Assembly (NCBI GenBank): GCA_002839355.1
Contig: PGXW01000004.1
Location: 30,028-94,027, forward strand
DNA from: Spirochaetae bacterium HGW-Spirochaetae-2
GTDB taxonomy: Bacteria > Spirochaetota > Spirochaetia > Sphaerochaetales > Sphaerochaetaceae
Direction of reading: 5' to 3'
Length of the DNA: 64,000 nt
Shown: positions 7,887-14,786 of the stretch, in pieces
How positions within the stretch are numbered: position 1 is the stretch's first letter
How the letters are laid out: each line of letters starts with the position of its first letter
Made by a program: the position numbers and the translations under genes
The notes under the pieces: generated by a model
What the model saw: only the letters and a program-made list of their open reading frames with translations
Told to the model about the DNA's origin: nothing
Database searches by the model: none

Positions 7887-8894
7887 ATGAAGAAACTGGT
7901 ACTTAAAGCAACAATCCTTACCATGGCACTTCTGATGGTTGGTTCTGTTGTTTTCGCGCAGGGCCAGACAGCTGCACAAGATGATGAAATCACCATCGTT
8001 GTCATGCCGAAGTTGGTTGGAATTCCGTACTTCAATGCATCCGAAGTCGGTGCGAAGCAAGCTGGTAAAGACTTGGGCGTGAATGTCATCTACACCGGAC
8101 CTTCCACTGCGGACGCGGCCCAGCAGGTCAGGATGATCGAAGATTTGATTGCAAAAGGAGTCGATGCCATTGCTGTCGCTCCCAACGACCCTGCTGCTTT
8201 GACACCTGTTCTGCGTAAAGCGAAACAGGCTGGAATACTCGTCCTCGACTGGGATACCCCTGCCGACCAGAGTGTCGTCGATTTGTCTATTCACCAGATT
8301 GATGACAAGGAGTATGGCCAACATATCTGGGACTTATTGGTCGAGGAGATGGGTGATACTGGAGACTATGCAGTCGTTACCGGTGGACTTTCAGCTGCCA
8401 ATTTGAACGGTTGGATCGATCATGGTTTGGCATATGCCAAAACGCAGTATCCCCAATTGAATCTAGTCACCGATCGTGTCCCCACCGATGAGAAACAGCA
8501 GATCGCCTACCAGAAAACGCTGGACTTGTTGAAGGCTTATCCTTCTCTCAAGGGTGTTGTCGGTGTCAGCACACCTGCTCCTCTCGGTGCTGCTCAGGCT
8601 GTCCAGGAAAAGGGTGCTGCACAAAAGGTCGCAGTTGTTGGAACCGCTTTGCCGACCGATTCGAAGCCTTATCTTGAAGATGGCTCGCTCCGCGTGGCGA
8701 CCTTGTGGGATCCCTCGAAGCTCGGTTATCTGACGGTGTATCTTGCAAAGGAAATGTTGGAAGGAAAGAAACCTGTTGATGGCCAAGATGTACCGAATGT
8801 CGGAAAGATTACCGTTTGGGAAGACGGAAAAACAGTCATCATGGGACCACCAACAGATTTCACGAAAGACAATGCAGGTCAGTTCAGCTTCTAG
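7887..8894 (+). CDS. periplasmic sugar-binding protein, RhaS/LsrB-like
   Basis: A 335-residue Peripla_BP_4-type receptor for the ABC importer. A signal peptide (MKKLVLKATIL..., cleavage probably near VFAQG) leads into MPKLVGIPYFNASEVGAKQA, which resembles the LsrB/RhaS N-terminus; the end (LWDPSKLGYLTVYLAKEML, then DNAGQFSF) also resembles LsrB. From memory of the AI-2 pocket of Salmonella LsrB, only the Lys (MPKLVG) and first Asp (LDWDTPAD) seem kept; the positions expected to be Asp-Gln, Pro and Ala read Asn-Leu, Val and Thr. That argues against AI-2 and for a deoxy- or keto-sugar such as rhamnose or a relative. AAAAGGAG precedes the ATG. Confidence 0.92.
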   Translation: MKKLVLKATILTMALLMVGSVVFAQGQTAAQDDEITIVVMPKLVGIPYFNASEVGAKQAGKDLGVNVIYTGPSTADAAQQVRMIEDLIAKGVDAIAVAPNDPAALTPVLRKAKQAGILVLDWDTPADQSVVDLSIHQIDDKEYGQHIWDLLVEEMGDTGDYAVVTGGLSAANLNGWIDHGLAYAKTQYPQLNLVTDRVPTDEKQQIAYQKTLDLLKAYPSLKGVVGVSTPAPLGAAQAVQEKGAAQKVAVVGTALPTDSKPYLEDGSLRVATLWDPSKLGYLTVYLAKEMLEGKKPVDGQDVPNVGKITVWEDGKTVIMGPPTDFTKDNAGQFSF

Positions 8895-8928
8895 GTTATA
8901 CTGAAAACGTCATTAATGTCATTATGTT

Positions 8929-8965
8929 GAAACAGGCTTGTCCGCATTTTGGGCAAGCCTGTTTC
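8929..8965 (+). terminator. strong hairpin after the binding-protein gene
   Basis: GAAACAGGCTTG (8929-8940) and CAAGCCTGTTTC (8954-8965) form a perfect 12-bp stem with a 13-base loop. There is no clear T-run, so it may protect the 3' end of the binding-protein mRNA or act as a partial terminator that lowers expression of the epimerase gene, whose ribosome site follows 20 bp later. Confidence 0.65.
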
Positions 8966-8996
8966 CAAATTACTCGAACTGTCAAGGAGGAGAGCT

Positions 8997-9648
8997 ATGC
9001 GAAAGGTAGGAATCTACTATGCGTTCTGGACGCACGAATGGGATGTCGATTTTATCCCTTTCATCAAGAAAGTGGGAAAATTGGGATTTGACCAACTCGA
9101 ACTGAACGGTGGGACGATTGTCCATATGAAAGCACAGGAACGATGCGATCTGAAACAACTTGCAGACGATCATGGTATTGCACTCTCCTACGGTATTGGC
9201 CCCGTATGCCGGCGACCATAATGTTTTACTCAATGTCGAAGTCATCAATCGATTCGAACAGTTCTTGGTGAACGACAGTCATGAGGCATTGGCCTATGTC
9301 CAAGAAGTCGATCATCCTTCTTGCCGTATTTTGCTCGATACATTCCACATGAACATTGAAGAGGATTCGTTCGGGGATGCTATCCGTCGGGTTGGACCCT
9401 ACTTGGCAGCTTTCCATCTGGGAGAGACCAATCGAAAGACTCCCGGAACAGGTCGCATACCATGGGTTGAGATCAAGCAAGCGTTGGATGATATCGGTTT
9501 CGATGGTCCCATGGTGATGGAACCATGTGTCATGCAAGGAGGATAGGTAGGACGGGACATTGGTGTATGGAGAGATATCGTGAAAGTTCCCGATCTCGAT
9601 GCGTTGGCATCTGAATCGGCTAAATTCGTACGGGAGAATCTGGTCTAA
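8997..9648 (+). pseudogene. broken D-tagatose/D-psicose 3-epimerase-like sugar epimerase
   Basis: The ATG follows AAGGAGGAG. The N-terminal part (MRKVGIYYAFWTHEWDVDF, then KVGKLGFDQLELNG) matches the start of ketose 3-epimerases and runs to a TAA near 9222. The C-terminal part continues in the next frame from about 9206: NVEVINRFEQFLVN, LLDTFHMNIEEDSFGDAI, RIPWVEIKQALDDIGFDGPMVMEP. About 80 family residues between these blocks are missing, so an internal deletion changed the frame. A second lesion, TAG at 9544-9546, interrupts the frame; translation of the next codons gives VGRDIGVWRDI, the expected family continuation, and the natural end is TAA 9646-9648. Two independent lesions make recent inactivation likely, although the importer upstream is intact. 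Confidence 0.88.
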
Positions 9649-9843
9649 GTTTTTGCAACTATGAAAGGGTATATGTCTTATAACAATTGGAGTCTTGTTT
9701 TCCAGCAATCATTATCTGCATTGACATCTTCCAGGACATATAAACAGTCGTGGAACATCACTATTCGATGAATTTTTTAAACTACTTATCGCGGGGTATC
9801 TACTGGGTCTCTTAACCATAGTATATCAGAAATATCCCTTGAG

Positions 9844-9873
9844 TTATCCGATATTATCCGATATTATCCGATA
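9844..9873 (+). repeat. three tandem copies of TTATCCGATA
   Basis: Three exact, adjacent 10-bp units, one per helical turn. TATCC is the half-site of the E. coli HipB operator, but the local hip operators use TATACC, so a link to hip control is only a possibility. Confidence 0.7.
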
Positions 9874-10010
9874 GGATTGAGTGCCTGCCCCTGGAACTTC
9901 CTAGGCCCCATCAATCCTGAAGATCTCAAGGAGAACCTGCCACGAAGTACCGGTTTTCCTGACACTGTAAGTGTGGTGTCGTCCATAACCGATATTTACG
10001 ATATGCCAGT

Positions 10011-10078
10011 TTCCTACAGGAACGGTCGATGCGGCTCACCGATTCGCTCGAACCATTGACCACAGTTGGAAATAGTAC
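10011..10078 (+). pseudogene. 3'-end remnant of a second hipT gene
   Basis: This 68-bp stretch matches the 3' end of hipT and its downstream flank (11673-11740) at about 79%, with exact runs ACCGATTCGCT and AACCATTGACCACA. It encodes FLQERSMRLTDSL against LLQERSMRLTDSL in hipT. Apart from the first codon, all differences in the coding part fall at third positions and are silent (CTA/CTG, CAG/CAA, CGG/CGT, TCG/TCA, CGG/CGA, CTC/CTG). The stop TAA is lost (GAA here). It therefore looks like the surviving tail of a diverged hipT homologue rather than a target-site duplication. Confidence 0.72.
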
Positions 10079-10083
10079 TAAAC

Positions 10084-10183
10084 TATACCATATCGGGTAT
10101 AAAAAGTCTGTTTACGCTAATAATATACCACAACGGGTATAAAAAATAGCAAAGATGCTTTACATTATACCCGGTCAGGTGTA
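10084..10183. promoter_or_regulatory. three HipB-type operators
   Basis: O1 10084-10101 TATACC-ATATCG-GGTATA, O2 10124-10141 TATACC-ACAACG-GGTATA, O3 10166-10183 TATACC-CGGTCA-GGTGTA (one mismatch). The starts are 40 and 42 bp apart, near four helical turns, so bound dimers would sit on one DNA face. The 18-bp inverted repeat parallels the known E. coli HipB site (TATCC-N8-GGATA, also 18 bp). O3 sits between the -35 and -10 boxes of the hip promoter. A spare GGTATA half-site overlaps the hipB ATG. Confidence 0.75.
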
Positions 10184-10187
10184 TTAA
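10159..10187 (+). promoter_or_regulatory. hipBST promoter, probably leaderless
   Basis: TTTACA (10159-10164), a 17-bp spacer and TATTAA (10182-10187) place the transcription start near 10194, the A of the hipB ATG. No convincing ribosome site precedes hipB, which fits a leaderless message. Operator O3 fills the spacer. Confidence 0.5.
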
Positions 10188-10193
10188 TGGTAT

Positions 10194-10436
10194 ATGATGA
10201 CAATCGGTGAATACATTAAATTCCGTAGACGACAAACTGGTCTTACCCAAGAAGAGTTTGCCTTCCGTTCGGGATTGGGACTTCGTTTTGTGCGTGATCT
10301 GGAGCAGAACAAACCGACCGTACGTTTGGACAAGGTGAACCAAGCCTTGGGCATGTTCGGTATGCAGGCAGGCCCCGTACCTGCACAACGAAAGCAAACG
10401 GAGTCGGAGGGTGGTGGCAATGACACTACTTCGTGA
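10194..10436 (+). CDS. hipB: HipB-like antitoxin/repressor (XRE helix-turn-helix)
   Basis: An 80-residue protein, mostly one XRE/HipB helix-turn-helix domain: IKFRRRQTGLTQEEFAFRSGLGLRFVRDLEQNKPT, followed by LDKVNQALGMFG. As in HipB it should dimerise, bind the inverted repeats at 10084-10183 and repress its own operon. The last 20 residues are polar and probably disordered. ATG 10194 or 10197 could start; there is no clear ribosome site, in line with a start of transcription at the ATG. The stop overlaps the hipS start by 17 bases. The order hipB-hipS-hipT matches the tripartite HipBST system of enteropathogenic E. coli. Confidence 0.88.
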   Translation: MMTIGEYIKFRRRQTGLTQEEFAFRSGLGLRFVRDLEQNKPTVRLDKVNQALGMFGMQAGPVPAQRKQTESEGGGNDTTS

Positions 10437-10752
10437 AGCTGTAGTCCAATACGACGGACAGGAGGCGGGTGTTCTCCAGGAAACGGATGAAGGGTATATC
10501 TTCACCTATTCGATCGGATACCTTCAAGACCCCGAGTCCAAGCCAATAAGCCTTACTATGAAATTGCGGGAAGATTCGTACCACAGTAGTACGTTGTTTC
10601 CCTTCTTCGACGGTCTTATTCCCGAGGGTTGGTTGTTGGAAGTCGTCTGTGCGAATTGGAAGCTGGACCGCAGGGACCGCATGGGCTTGCTCATGACAGC
10701 GTGTAAAGACTGTATTGGTGCCGTATCTGTCCATGACAAGGTGGCAAGATGA
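10420..10752 (+). CDS. hipS: HipS-like antitoxin (stand-alone HipA N-terminal subdomain)
   Basis: A 110-residue protein equal to the first subdomain of HipA toxins (Couple_hipA), encoded as a separate gene. It shows the core ISLTMKLRED, then LFPFFDGLIPEGWLLEVV and GLLMTACKDCIGAVSV. In the E. coli HipBST system the HipS protein itself neutralises the kinase by pushing a Trp into its active site; the equivalent here is Trp71 in IPEGWLL. ATG 10420 is chosen over an upstream GTG (10411) because CGGAGG at 10405-10410 is then 9 bases away. It overlaps hipB by 17 bases and hipT by 4 (ATGA), so the three are translationally coupled. Confidence 0.85.
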   Translation: MTLLREAVVQYDGQEAGVLQETDEGYIFTYSIGYLQDPESKPISLTMKLREDSYHSSTLFPFFDGLIPEGWLLEVVCANWKLDRRDRMGLLMTACKDCIGAVSVHDKVAR

Positions 10753-11714
10753 ACAGCCGATGTCTCTATTGTGGCAAGACCTTGACCGAAAATCGGCCGG
10801 ATGGATGGCACCACAAGTGTGCCTTGGGATTCTTCCATACCGACAGCGTTCCAGAAATACCCATCACCCAGAAGTCCTTATCGGCATATGTCGAGCAATC
10901 TATTGGCAAGGCCTCTGCAGTCGTTCCTGGTGTTCAGCAAAAAGTATCGGTTCACATGGAACGCCAGGATGCCGAGTCCTTCCGCTTTACCATGGTGGGC
11001 AAGCCCCAAGGGTTTATCCTGAAACCGGGATCCGAAACCTATCCCCAATTGCCGGAGTGTGAAGCTGCGACCATGCGGTTGGCGCAAGTATTCGGATTGT
11101 CTACGGTACCGTTTGCCTTGATCCGATTGCCCGACTCGACTCTGGCATATATAAGCAAGCGTATCGACAGGAAATGGCAGGACCAAACTATCGTCGGAAA
11201 CATTGCCATGGAAGATTTCTGCCAGCTTTCAGGCAGGATGACAGAAGACAAATATCGAAGTTCGTATGAAAAGTGTGCGACGATACTAAGCAAATACTCG
11301 GTACAGCCAGGTCTGGATATCACCGAATTTTTCATGCGTCTCATATTTTCGTTCATAACTGCAAATAGCGATATGCATCTGAAGAACTTTTCACTCATTG
11401 AACAGCCGTGGGGCTGGACCCTTTCTCCGGCATACGATTTATTGAACACGACCTTGCTCCTCCCTGAAGATCAGGAGGAAACGGCCCTAACGCTCAATGG
11501 CAAGAAGCGAAGATTGCTGCGTAAGGATTTTATTCATTTCGGTGAACACATTGGAGTCCCGTCCCAGGCTGTTCTCCGCATCTTCAGGCAAGTGGAACTA
11601 CTCCTACCCGATATGCTGAGAACCATTGAGGATTCCCATTTGTCTCCTTTCTTGAAAGTCGAATATTCCCGTCTCCTGCAAGAACGTTCAATGCGACTGA
11701 CCGATTCGCTTTAA
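10749..11714 (+). CDS. hipT: HipT-like Ser/Thr kinase toxin
   Basis: A 321-residue HipA-type kinase without the N-terminal subdomain that hipS supplies. The ATP Lys is probably Lys92 (FILKPGS), the catalytic loop is NSDMHLKN (Asp208, Asn213) and the Mg-binding Asp is Asp230 in SPAYDLLNT. Full length and intact motifs suggest an active kinase; known members phosphorylate aminoacyl-tRNA synthetases (HipT targets TrpS). The segment before the Gly-rich loop reads AVVPGVQQK, where E. coli HipT has SISG-QPK and HipA has SIAGAQEK, so both autophosphorylated serines appear to be missing. The N-terminus has a C-x2-C...H-x-C cluster (Cys5, Cys8, His22, Cys24) resembling a zinc ribbon. A near copy of its 3' end lies upstream of hipB. 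Confidence 0.88.
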   Translation: MNSRCLYCGKTLTENRPDGWHHKCALGFFHTDSVPEIPITQKSLSAYVEQSIGKASAVVPGVQQKVSVHMERQDAESFRFTMVGKPQGFILKPGSETYPQLPECEAATMRLAQVFGLSTVPFALIRLPDSTLAYISKRIDRKWQDQTIVGNIAMEDFCQLSGRMTEDKYRSSYEKCATILSKYSVQPGLDITEFFMRLIFSFITANSDMHLKNFSLIEQPWGWTLSPAYDLLNTTLLLPEDQEETALTLNGKKRRLLRKDFIHFGEHIGVPSQAVLRIFRQVELLLPDMLRTIEDSHLSPFLKVEYSRLLQERSMRLTDSL

Positions 11715-11740
11715 CCATTGACCACACTTGGAGTCAGCAC
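11673..11740 (+). repeat. right-hand repeat spanning the hipT 3' end and flank
   Basis: Direct-repeat partner of 10011-10078 in the same orientation, 1662 bp apart. Similarity continues past the hipT stop into non-coding DNA (AACCATTGACCACA), so the shared unit includes the 3' border of the hip module. Confidence 0.75.
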
Positions 11741-11757
11741 GTACACTATCGTGTATG
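11741..11757. promoter_or_regulatory. small inverted repeat TACAC-N4-GTGTA before pepF
   Basis: A 5-bp inverted repeat centred about 35 bp before the peptidase start, in the short gap that must hold its promoter. It could be an operator; nothing else supports it. Confidence 0.3.
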
Positions 11758-11782
11758 TCCACATAGTCAAGGAGCACAGACA

Positions 11783-13570
11783 ATGGAAAAGTTGCCACAT
11801 TGGAACCTGCAGAGCATATATGGCGCGATAGAGAGTCCCGAATTCGAACACGACCTGGCCAGCCTGGTGCCACTGGTTGCCAAGCTCCGCAACCAGCTTG
11901 GCGATCTCGATGCCCAGCATGCCGATTTCCCCACGTGGTTGCTTGCCCTGTTGGAAACCTACCAGACCACACTCGATACCATAGAGACGCTCAACGCCTA
12001 TGCCAGTGCACTCGTAACAGTGAATACCAACGATGAAGTGGCAATGCGGGGCCTGAATCGTGTCGAGGAAGCCGATTTGGCTATCAAAGCAATCCATGTC
12101 CAGGTGATCAACACCTTGGCACTCTACCGGCAATCGGTTCGCGATTCGATCAAACACGACGGGCGGATCGCCCCATTCCATTTTGTGCTTGAAGAGTTGC
12201 TTGAGGAGCAGGAGCACACCATGGGCGAAGCCGAGGAAGCCTTGGCAGCCGACTTGAACCGAAGTGGTGCCGATGCGTGGGGGCGGTTGCAGGAAGCTGT
12301 CTCATCGAATGCGGATACGCTCTGGAATGCACAGACCGGTGAACGCAAGACGGTCATCCAGTTGCGGTCACTCGCCTTCGAGGCCGACCGGTCTATCCGG
12401 AAGAAAGCCTTCGATGCCGAACTGGCTGTATGGAAACAACACGAGGTTGCCTTTGCCTATGCGATCAATGGGGTGAAGGGAACCACCATCACCCTAGACA
12501 AACGGCGGGGATATCGCGATCCCTTGCAGCGTGCAACCATGCAGGCGCGCATTGACGATACGGTGCTCTCCGCACTTATCGGTACCATCGAGAAGAATCT
12601 CGAGGTATTCCGTCGGTACCTGAGGGCGAAGGCACATTGCCTCGGTCTGCAGAAACTGGCGTTCTTCGACCTGTTCGCACCGGTCGGAGATCTGGACAAA
12701 CGGTATTCGTACGACGAGGCCAGGGCGTTTATTGTGGAGAACTTCAGCACTTTCCACCCGCCTTTGGGCAGTTTTGCAGAAAAGGCCTTTGAAAAGGGCT
12801 GGATCGATTGCGAGCCCAGGGCCGGGAAAGTCGGAGGTGCGTACTGCACGTCCTTTCCGCTTCGGAAGGAGACGCGAATCCTCGCCAATTTCGACCATAG
12901 TTTCGACGGAGTCTCGACAATTGCCCATGAATTGGGACACGCCTACCACGACCAGATCACCAGCGACTTGCCCGCGCTTCTTCGCCATTATCCCATGACA
13001 TTGGCCGAAACCGCTTCGATCTTCAGCCAGTTCATCATTTTCAAGGGGGCGCTCAAGGAAGCTTCGGAACCAGAGCAGCTTGCGTTGATCGAAAGCTTCC
13101 TGCAAGATGCGACCCAAACCTGCGTCGATATCCTCAGCCGATTTTATTTCGAGCGGGAATTGTTCCGCGTACGGGTCGAGGGGGATATTATGGCAGGGCA
13201 ACTATCTGCTATGATGGTGGATGCCCAGAAAGCCAGCTATGGCAATACCTTGGATGAACAGGCCTTGCATCCCTACATGTGGGCGGTAAAGGGACATTAC
13301 TATAGCAGCGACCTCTCGTTCTACAACTTCCCGTATGCCTTCGGGCAACTGTTCGGTCTTGGTGTCTATAGTCTGGCACAAGCCGATCCTACAAATTTTG
13401 GAGCCAGGTACGACGCGTTGCTGTTGCAGACTGGGCAAGATACCGCTTGTGCGGTAACCGCATCTGTCGGTTGTGATATTACCACTGAAGACTTCTGGCA
13501 ACAGAGTGTGGATGTCATCTCCAGTTACGTTGATGAATTTTGTCGGCTTGCCGGCTATACAGGAGTATGA
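11783..13570 (+). CDS. pepF: oligoendopeptidase F (M3 family zinc peptidase)
   Basis: A 595-residue cytoplasmic metallopeptidase of normal family length that cleaves short peptides, for example after peptide import. The zinc motif HELGHAYHD lies in STIAHELGHAYHD (about residue 380), and a later conserved Glu is in the TLAETASIFSQF stretch. The N-terminal half is helical, as is usual in M3B members. AAGGAG precedes the ATG. The upstream border is the right repeat of the hip module, so this gene probably flanked the islet before insertion. The stop overlaps the next gene region, and the two are likely cotranscribed. Confidence 0.94.
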   Translation: MEKLPHWNLQSIYGAIESPEFEHDLASLVPLVAKLRNQLGDLDAQHADFPTWLLALLETYQTTLDTIETLNAYASALVTVNTNDEVAMRGLNRVEEADLAIKAIHVQVINTLALYRQSVRDSIKHDGRIAPFHFVLEELLEEQEHTMGEAEEALAADLNRSGADAWGRLQEAVSSNADTLWNAQTGERKTVIQLRSLAFEADRSIRKKAFDAELAVWKQHEVAFAYAINGVKGTTITLDKRRGYRDPLQRATMQARIDDTVLSALIGTIEKNLEVFRRYLRAKAHCLGLQKLAFFDLFAPVGDLDKRYSYDEARAFIVENFSTFHPPLGSFAEKAFEKGWIDCEPRAGKVGGAYCTSFPLRKETRILANFDHSFDGVSTIAHELGHAYHDQITSDLPALLRHYPMTLAETASIFSQFIIFKGALKEASEPEQLALIESFLQDATQTCVDILSRFYFERELFRVRVEGDIMAGQLSAMMVDAQKASYGNTLDEQALHPYMWAVKGHYYSSDLSFYNFPYAFGQLFGLGVYSLAQADPTNFGARYDALLLQTGQDTACAVTASVGCDITTEDFWQQSVDVISSYVDEFCRLAGYTGV

Positions 13571-13575
13571 AAAGC

Positions 13576-14751
13576 ATGGAATTGCGACTTGAAATTGAAA
13601 AATTGGTCTCCAAGGGCGATGGCCTCGCCCGTCACGAAGGGAAAACGATATTTGTCACGGGAGCGCTCCCGGGTGAGACGGTTCTCGCCGAAACGATTGA
13701 GGACAAGGGAGACTACTCCCGTGCGGAAGTAGTCGAGATCGTCACCGCATCGCCCGATCGTGTCGTTCCCGCCTGCCCGCATTATGGAGTGTGCGGTGGT
13801 TGCGATATGCAGCATGCCACTACCGAAGCCCAAGCTGTCCAGAAGTCCTTGATTGTTCAGGAGAACCTGTTGCGTATCGGAGGCATCGACATCGATAGCG
13901 AGGCCGAGGGCATCACCACCTATCCCGTTGCTTCGGCTCAGGGTTGGGGGTATCGGACCAGGGTGAAGTTCCATGTGGATCTTGAACAGAAGAAGGCGGG
14001 TTTCCTGGGCCGCAAGAGCAATGACCTCGTCGATATCCGCCACTGTCCGATCTTGTGCGATTCATTGAACAGGTTGTTGGATGAGAAGCGCCCCTTGCTG
14101 TTCAGAGCTGCACAGATGCGTCAGAAAAGTGAAATTTGGCAAAAACGCAATGCCTTGATAGAGGTACCGGCATTCGCCGGTGATACGAAAGTCTCCCTCA
14201 GTACACAGGAAGTCGCAGTCGAGGTGGCGGGAAAGACCCTATGGGCCGATTCCAATGTATTCTTCCAGGCGAATAGACAGGTGTTGCCGGCAATGGTCGA
14301 TTTTGTGAAGAACCACGTCGAGGGGAAGACCATAGTCGATCTATACGCCGGAGTCGGTACATTCGCAGCTTTTCTCGAAGGTCCGGACAGACAAGTCGTA
14401 GCGGTCGAGCGGGACAAGCGATGCCTCCAGCTGGCTGAGAAAAATCTATCCCATACCGAATTTTTCCCGCAGACAGCTGAACACTGGGTCAGGATGCAGA
14501 AGGACCGACAGGTCGATACTGTGATCGTGGACCCGCCGAGGACAGGATTGGATGCGAAGGTAATCGGTGCGATTTGCAGTTGGAAACCATTGTCGGTTGT
14601 CTATGTCTCCTGCGACAGCGTCACGTTGGCTCGTGACTGCAAGAAGTTTGCCGAAAAGGGGTTCAAGGTGAAGGCACTGCAGGTGTTCGACCTCTACCCG
14701 CAGACTTCGCATGTTGAGGCGGCCGTACTGATATCGAGGGTGGATAGCTAA
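13576..14751 (+). CDS. 23S rRNA uracil-C5 methyltransferase (RlmD/RlmCD type)
   Basis: A 391-residue SAM-dependent RNA m5U methyltransferase. It has an N-terminal TRAM-like region (KLVSKGDGLARHEGKTIFV), an iron-sulfur cysteine set (CPHYGVCGGCDMQHA plus Cys in RHCPILCD), the SAM motif VDLYAGVGTFA, DPPRTGLD and the catalytic Cys in YVSCDSVTLARD. Which uracil it modifies (1939, 747 or both, as in RlmCD) cannot be told from sequence alone. ATG 13576 lies 10 bases after AGGAG; an in-frame ATG at 13567 overlaps the pepF stop but would be only 1 base from that site. Confidence 0.93.
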   Translation: MELRLEIEKLVSKGDGLARHEGKTIFVTGALPGETVLAETIEDKGDYSRAEVVEIVTASPDRVVPACPHYGVCGGCDMQHATTEAQAVQKSLIVQENLLRIGGIDIDSEAEGITTYPVASAQGWGYRTRVKFHVDLEQKKAGFLGRKSNDLVDIRHCPILCDSLNRLLDEKRPLLFRAAQMRQKSEIWQKRNALIEVPAFAGDTKVSLSTQEVAVEVAGKTLWADSNVFFQANRQVLPAMVDFVKNHVEGKTIVDLYAGVGTFAAFLEGPDRQVVAVERDKRCLQLAEKNLSHTEFFPQTAEHWVRMQKDRQVDTVIVDPPRTGLDAKVIGAICSWKPLSVVYVSCDSVTLARDCKKFAEKGFKVKALQVFDLYPQTSHVEAAVLISRVDS

Positions 14752-14786
14752 CACTAAAGGTATTGCAGTGGGGGAGGAAGGTTTCC

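Larger units (their letters stand above)
9649..10193 (+). other. 545-bp AT-richer intergenic islet before hipB
   Basis: No intact gene is seen. It contains a 10-bp tandem repeat (9844-9873), a fragment of a second hipT (10011-10078), three HipB-type operators (10084-10183) and the hip promoter (10159-10187). The stretch 9649-9843 has no feature that I recognise. A 60-codon open frame at 9877-10059 has no recognisable motif and runs out of frame through the hipT fragment, so it is not called as a gene. Confidence 0.6.

Noticed and set aside
4159..8894. Calling the importer an AI-2 (lsr) system
   Set aside because: Order and receptor similarity fit, but most AI-2 ligand residues are changed and lsrK, lsrR, lsrF and lsrG are absent.
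9844..9873. CRISPR-like array
   Set aside because: Units are 10 bp, directly adjacent and have no spacers; no cas genes are present.
9877..10059. A 60-codon open frame before hipB
   Set aside because: No motif, no ribosome site, and its 3' part overlaps the hipT remnant in another frame; possibly decayed DNA.
10749..11714. hipT as an inactive pseudogene because of the missing serines
   Set aside because: The frame is complete and the ATP, catalytic and metal residues are all present; loss of autophosphorylation sites does not remove kinase activity.
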